Source: Pigoraptor vietnamica | Lineage: Eukaryota > Opisthokonta > Filasterea | NCBI GenBank assembly: GCA_943704525.1 | Contig: CALSCQ010002066.1 | Span: 1 to 11,873, forward strand | Length of the DNA stretch: 11,873 nt | Direction of reading: 5' to 3' | Shown here: positions 1-11,873 of the stretch, piece after piece | Layout: each line of letters begins with the position of its first letter | Numbering within the stretch: position 1 is the first letter of the stretch | Notes under the pieces: generated by a model | What the model saw: only the letters and a program-made list of their open reading frames with translations | Told to the model about the DNA's origin: nothing | Database searches by the model: none | Translations under genes and position numbers: made by a program

Positions 1-140
<140 letters not shown>

Positions 141-320
141 TAGAGGCTGCAGGCTGCATGCATTGGACGACTCAGCGTGCCAGTGTCATTCGGCTCACCC
201 GTGCAAGTCAGTCAGCGGTCTAATGGCCATGGACCGTCGTCGTGTTACTACTGTCACTGGCGACAAGGTGTATTGAAGCAAGGCGGCCAGTGTGGTCGTG
301 TGCTGTTGGACACGACCCGC
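141..320 (-). other. 3' flank / probable 3' UTR of the receptor kinase gene
   Basis: This unique sequence lies between the receptor stop codon and the CA tract. On the minus strand I see no AATAAA or ATTAAA polyadenylation signal, so the cleavage site is either specified differently or lies outside the window. The short plus-strand open frames here have no recognisable content and are not called. Confidence 0.4.
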
Positions 321-8376
<8,056 letters not shown>

Positions 8377-8873
8377 AGCCTTGACAACAAGACATTCGCC
8401 GAGCGAGGGCGTACAGCCGGGCGATTAACAGATGCAGACGCACACACTCCAACCTTCCCTGCCATGTGTACGGGCAGTGCACACTCGTTGGCTAAGGCAA
8501 TTCCTTGTGGTCGTGCACTGTGCAGGACACGGCACGTGACCATGTCGTCCTTACGCACATCAGACTCAGCGACCGACGCCGCGCTCTGTTTAGTAGGGGG
8601 AAATTCTCATAGTCAATGGAAGTGTGTATAGGAGGAGAACCGCGCACTTTTCGTAGAAAAAATTAACGAAATATCCTTAACTGTCAACAAGTCAGTTTTC
8701 AGTCTAACGAAAATCTTACGAAAAGTAAAAGCCAACGCCGAAAGCGCGCCGGCAAAACTGGTCGTGTTTTCCGTGGCACGCCCGGCGCCGGCAATGCTTG
8801 GAGCACGCACCCCACCCGTATCAAACATTTTCTGGTCAAAAATGACAGCACTGTGGGAATCAGAGTGTTGTGC
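8377..8873. other. Receptor upstream region: presumed 5' UTR and promoter, no gene
   Basis: The first part should contain the receptor 5' UTR and promoter on the minus strand. An in-frame stop lies about 50 nt upstream of its ATG, which supports ATG 8376. I see no clear TATA box. At 8641-8740 the base composition turns AT-rich and the ACGAAA motif recurs (near 8665, 8707 and 8718). Open frames on both strands here are short and have no recognisable content. Confidence 0.45.
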
Positions 8874-8951
8874 CCCGGAGAGCTTCCCTGCCCCGGATAT
8901 CTCCGGGCCATCCCGGAGATCTCCAGGTCGTCCCGGATATCCGGGATGACC
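8874..8951. repeat. Tandem array of palindromic ~20-bp units
   Basis: Four units of 18-20 bp start with CCCGGA at 8874, 8892, 8912 and 8932. The first is degenerate. The second, CCCGGATATCTCCGGG (8892-8907), is an inverted repeat around a four-base centre. The third is centred on GGAGATCTCC. The last, TCCCGGATATCCGGGA (8931-8946), is a perfect 16-bp palindrome that extends to 26 bp (8926-8951) with one mismatched pair. The array is both a tandem repeat and a set of dyads. Its function is not evident: clustered binding sites for a dimeric protein, or a mobile-element terminus, are both possible. Confidence 0.8.
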
Positions 8952-9036
8952 CGCAGTTCTCCGCTGCCCAACTGAAAGAAGCAACGGAGTCTCCTCCAGG
9001 TCCATGTAAACTGGACATCATGCACATTCTGAAGTG

Positions 9037-9045
9037 TATAAAAAA
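9037..9045 (+). promoter_or_regulatory. TATA-like element TATAAAAAA
   Basis: A TATAAAAAA string follows a GC-rich segment, upstream of the plus-strand open frames at 9190-9620. No downstream gene is certain and such strings occur by chance, so this is only a candidate core promoter. Confidence 0.2.
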
Positions 9046-9189
9046 CTACTCCCAGTCAAAAATAACACGGCGTGCAATTTGCGCGCCTTAGCTTTCAGTT
9101 TTCCCGCCACTGGGCCGGCGGCGCCCGAGCCCGAGTGCGGCCACGATGCAGTGACATGTTCACACCGACGCTTGGCAAATCCGCCCGAA

Positions 9190-9620
9190 TAAATTTCTGA
9201 GTCTTCAAACACCGCGGCAGCAGCCGTGGCTCTGAGTCCGAACTGCTGCACACTGCGCCTCCTAGATGGCTCAGTTGGGCCTTGTGGCCTTGCCGGTGCC
9301 CCGGCGCCTGGCATCGGCCCTGTGCACCGTCCTATTGTTGACCGTGCTGAGTTCAATGCCTTCATCAATGCGCTGCCGGATTGACGACCAAACTGCCTGA
9401 GCTGCCTGACTGAAGCCGGTGCATTTGTACACCACTCCTCGCCGGCGGTACAACGACCTGGTGCACGTTCTGCGGCGTGATCATGCGGAAAAGGAGCTCC
9501 ACGAGGCTCTGGATGCTGCTGCAGCCGGCAACCCACGACCGGAGGCTGTGGCTCGTCTGCAGCCGGCGGCAGCTGGAGGAACGGATCCCGACATTGCCGC
9601 CGCCTGATAGCCCCTGAAGA
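9190..9620 (+). other. GC-rich stretch with broken open frames, unrecognised
   Basis: Several short plus-strand frames have coding-like composition but are interrupted. One frame has PVHRPIVDRAEFNAFINALPD-like text ending at 9380. Another, open about 9404-9607, includes YNDLVHVLRRDHAEKELHEALD and an Ala-rich end. A third reads CTFCGVIMRKRSSTRLW with a C-x2-C pair, faintly like a BED-type zinc finger. A 172-aa minus-strand frame (9018-9536) overlaps all of them and is also unrecognised. The likeliest reading is a decayed gene or transposon fragment, but base composition alone could give these frames. Confidence 0.25.
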
Positions 9621-9875
9621 GTATTGAGATCATTTCGAAAATCTACTAAAGCACCAATTTAGAGACATGATATCGTTCCATTGTTGTAACAAGGACGTAC
9701 CCTCACCTGTCCACATGCCTCTGTCCGCTTACTAACCAAAGATGTTCAGCGCACCTAGGTGATCGCCGGAGATGTGTCGGAAGACTTGAAAACGTTGAAA
9801 ATCGCGTTGTCGCTTCTCAAGAGTGGTCAAATTGAGCATTTGGGAGTCGTAGGGCTTGATTTCATCAGTAAGTGA
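9621..9875 (+). CDS. Candidate small spliced reading frame with TACTAAC branch site
   Basis: The frame at 9663-9696 (DMISFHCCNKD) joins in phase to 9759-9875 (VIAGDVSEDLKTLKIALSLL, then SGQIEHLGVVGLDFISK and a TGA at 9873) when a 62-nt intron is removed. That intron has a gtaccc donor at 9697, a perfect TACTAAC at 9730-9736 and a CACCTAG acceptor at 9757-9758. A second putative intron, 9621-9662 (gtattg, TACTAAA, TTTAG), would join the frame in phase to LIAPEE upstream, but at 42 nt it is very short. Alternatively the gtaagt at 9868 is a donor and the exon continues elsewhere. I do not recognise the protein. The frame, branch site and hydrophobic pattern look coding, but no clear start codon exists. 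Confidence 0.35.
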
Positions 9876-9900
9876 TAAAATCAAACGCGGATCAGAGTAA

Positions 9901-9962
9901 GGGCACTTACATTAAATCCATATATGGCAAAGGGTACTTATATTAAATCCATATATGGTTAA
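9901..9962. repeat. Two-copy 31-bp direct repeat containing CCATATATGG boxes
   Basis: Copies 9901-9931 and 9932-9962 differ at only a few positions. Each holds the perfect palindrome CCATATATGG (9918-9927 and 9949-9958), which fits the CArG consensus CC(A/T)6GG bound by SRF-type MADS-box factors in other eukaryotes. The 31-bp spacing puts both on the same face of the helix (about three turns). They lie about 200 bp upstream of the gag-like ATG. Confidence 0.8.
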
Positions 9963-10160
9963 ATCCAGAGTAACTCCAGAGTAGCTAAGCCCCACCTAGC
10001 ATTGATTTCAATGTTACCATGAAATGTCTGATACGCGGCGCACACAATACACGACACACGCGCAACGCTCAGAGCGCTGTGTTAAATGGCTGCATCTTCC
10101 TTCTAGATCTGCTTGCATTAACCTTACCATTCACCTACTAATAGACGTTCTCAGCGCAGA
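9963..10160 (+). other. Leader upstream of the gag-like frame, possible intron end
   Basis: The stretch is AT-richer than its surroundings and holds no open frame of note. At its end, TACTAAT (10136-10142) is followed 17 bases later by GCGCAG directly before AATG. This resembles an intron 3' end placed immediately upstream of the gag-like start codon, so the element's 5' UTR may be spliced. The matching donor could be gtaagt at 9868, giving a 292-nt intron. Confidence 0.35.
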
Positions 10161-11246
10161 ATGTCGGACGCGCCGTTGAAGGGGCAGAGGGTCCTGAAGG
10201 CGAAGAAGAAGGGAGAGAAGAACGCGCAGAAGGCGGCGAAGAAGAAGGACGCGCAGAAGGCGGCACGTGCGCCGGCGGAAAAGTCGTACGCGTCGGTATG
10301 GAAGCGCACAGTCGCACGGGCGCGGGGGTTGGACGATGAGCCCCAGAAGATGGCGAGCTCGGGTAATGAGTCGCCGACGGAACTCGGGCGTACCGTGCCG
10401 AGTCAGCGAGAGCCGATGCGTCGGATGCTGGGGAGGCCCGACAACAGGAGCAGGCCGAACGCGAGCACCGACAGCAGGAGTTGCAGAATTGGCCGTCGCC
10501 GGAAGTTGGACTCCACTGTATGAAGGGAGATGGCGGGGCGAGCCAACCTTCGAGCTCGAATCAGCGCTCTACTGGCACGAGCGGCGGGGGAGCGTCACAG
10601 TCGTACGGGCGAGGCGGACTGAGTGCAGGGGCAGGAGGAAGGCCGGACGTTGCGTATCTGGGCGATGGTCACGCGAGGAATGTGAATGTGGCGAGTGGGC
10701 TCGACAGGCGTGACCGCATGCGGCCTCCTGCGGAGTCTCAAGTTGCCTGACTGTGATCTCGGGACGATGGTGCTCTAGGACATGTCGGACGGAGTGCCGA
10801 GGTGCGTGCCCGACCCGTGGATGGAGCTCCAAGTGGTGCTGAATGCCCACAGTGGCCACGACATCACGTGGAACGACCTGATTATGGTCCTGCGCGGTCA
10901 ACTATTCGTGCGCAAACCGGCCACGGGCCAGGACGTTAGCGCATTCTCGCGTTTGGGGACGTTGGCGCATCTCCTGGGACAGAGGGAGAACGTGATGACG
11001 ATTGAGTGCCTGCGGACGGCGGTGCATCGAGCCGTGAGTCGAGCGTACAAGCGAACACTCGAGGACGTGGTGAACGTGCGTGCGACAGATCATGCGCAGC
11101 AGCACGCGAACGAGCGTGTGGAAGCATACGCGGCACGGTTGCAGGAGGCCTATCGGCGGCACTGCGAGTACCATATGGACCCGGTGCCGATGCGGAATCT
11201 CACACGCGCGTTCGTCGAAGGACTGCCAGTATGTGTGCCGATTTAA
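10161..11246 (+). pseudogene. Degenerate retrotransposon gag (Ty3/gypsy-like capsid), frameshifted
   Basis: A structural polyprotein gene that would have formed the particle shell of an LTR retrotransposon. The first frame starts MSDAPLKGQRVL and is very Lys/Ala-rich. Between 10370 and 10523 the coding signal moves to another frame, open to 10747, giving a Gln/Glu coiled coil (QQEQAEREHRQQELQNW) and a Gly/Ser-rich linker. Between 10684 and 10750 it returns to the first frame (SLKLPDCDLGTMVL), meets a TAG at 10776-10778 and continues as a capsid-like half. There ERVEAYAARLQEAYRRH and LTRAFVEGL match the E-x-V-x-x-Y ... F-x-x-GL pattern of retrotransposon gag C-terminal domains. The frame ends at TAA 11244-11246. 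I see no CCHC knuckle, protease, reverse transcriptase or integrase. The family assignment is inference from pattern, and a host gene derived from gag is less likely given the breaks. Confidence 0.55.
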
Positions 11247-11873
11247 AGTGACAGTTGTGCGTGACTGTGCATTGAGCGGGCCGAATTTCTCAGTCTTGTC
11301 ATTGAGCTGTGCATCTGATTGTGTGCGTGCACTGCACGTGCCGCTTTGCCAATAGTTGGCGTGATTGCGCGCTGTCTGATTTCGTGTTCGGCGTGTGCCA
11401 GTGAATGATAAATTGATTGTGTCCGGTAACTGTTCGTGTGTGACCGATTGTCGGTGTGCTAATGATATCGATTGTGGGAGCATTGTGGGCGTGACAGTTC
11501 TGAGTGTGTGTGCTGTTGTGCACGCGACTGCCGTGTGTGTGTAATTGTCACAGTGTCCGCCCGAGTTCAATTGATATGTGCACTGGCCGGCGAGCCGTGC
11601 GTGTTGTGGGCGCCGTCAGTGGTGCCGGGGCGTGATTCAGGCGTGTGTGCCTTTGTGCACTTCAGTCTGGTGTGTGCGTAATTCAATCAGTAGTGTGTGC
11701 GTGATTCGGTGCGTGTCGGCGTGCAAAGCCATTTCCAATGCGACCGCCGGAGCTCCATGCCCCAATTCAACGCGCACGTTTTGGCTGCAACACATTTTTT
11801 CCCTTTAATTTGCCACGCGAGAAACTAATTCTTTTCTTAATTCGGCTGCGCACAAACTGAGGCACCACACGCC
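11247..11873. other. TG-rich sequence without a supported gene
   Basis: The segment is full of imperfect TGTG/GCGTG motifs, such as GTGTGTGCGTAATTC near 11670 and GTGTGTGCGTGATTC near 11693, which look like a decayed microsatellite. The last 110 bases become AT-richer with short T runs. Open frames on either strand are low-complexity or antisense to these motifs. If the gag remnant belonged to an intact element, pol should begin here; nothing of pol is visible. Confidence 0.5.

Noticed and set aside
8586-8596. 5' UTR intron acceptor of the receptor (TACTAAACAG on the minus strand)
   Set aside because: The branch-like A would be only a few bases from the AG, too close for splicing, and no matching donor is evident.
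8874-8951. CRISPR-like array
   Set aside because: The units are contiguous, without unique spacers, and the genome is eukaryotic.
9188-9193. AATAAA polyadenylation signal on the plus strand
   Set aside because: No gene ends just upstream, so a single hexamer in this context is not evidence.
9265-9399. Small 44-aa frame starting MAQLGLV with a hydrophobic stretch resembling a signal peptide
   Set aside because: It is short, has no start context or continuation that can be supported, and competes with other frames of similar quality.
9018-9536. 172-aa minus-strand open frame
   Set aside because: It has no recognisable motif and an Ala/Arg/Gly-rich composition expected from GC-rich DNA, and it overlaps plus-strand frames that look equally coding.
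8641-11873. Complete LTR retrotransposon with paired LTRs around the gag remnant
   Set aside because: No direct terminal repeats, tRNA primer-binding site, polypurine tract or pol domains could be seen by eye within the window.

Overview
The window is nuclear DNA of a eukaryote, most likely a unicellular one. The evidence is ten GT-AG introns of 83-488 nt in one gene, long CA microsatellites, TACTAA-type branch-site motifs and a canonical protein tyrosine kinase. A tyrosine kinase receptor with compact introns fits a unicellular holozoan (choanoflagellate, filasterean or ichthyosporean). An amoebozoan such as an Acanthamoeba relative is a second option. No ribosomal or organellar marker is present to settle the lineage.

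Region 1-8376 is dominated by one minus-strand gene that can be reconstructed completely. It has eleven exons, running from an ATG at 8376 to a stop at 321-323, and the exons sum to 5985 nt, or 1994 codons plus stop. It encodes a type I receptor tyrosine kinase: signal peptide, about 1370 residues of right-handed beta-helix repeats (Pmp/adhesin-like, with GG-turn rungs), an Ig-like module, a short Cys-containing stalk, one membrane helix, a basic juxtamembrane stretch, a complete catalytic domain (Gly loop, CAAK lysine, HRDIAARN, DFG, YY activation loop, PIRWMAPE) and a 100-residue tyrosine-bearing tail. The ectodomain is encoded almost entirely by two very large exons, while the kinase is cut into nine pieces. 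A roughly 310-bp CA/TG microsatellite sits inside one kinase intron, a shorter one in the next intron, and a third lies downstream of the gene.

Region 8377-10160 is intergenic and has no gene I can name. It holds the presumed receptor promoter and 5' UTR, a tandem array of palindromes (8874-8951), a TATA-like element, decayed or unrecognised open frames (9190-9620), a candidate small spliced plus-strand reading frame with a perfect TACTAAC branch site (9621-9875), and a 31-bp direct repeat whose two copies each contain a perfect CArg-type box (9901-9962).

Region 10161-11246 reads as a broken retrotransposon gag on the plus strand: a Lys-rich N terminus, a Gln/Glu coiled coil and a capsid-like C-terminal half, separated by at least two frameshifts and a stop. 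No protease, reverse transcriptase, integrase or LTR pair is visible. The last 627 bases are TG-rich sequence without a supported gene. The receptor and the gag remnant are divergent neighbours with no evident functional link.
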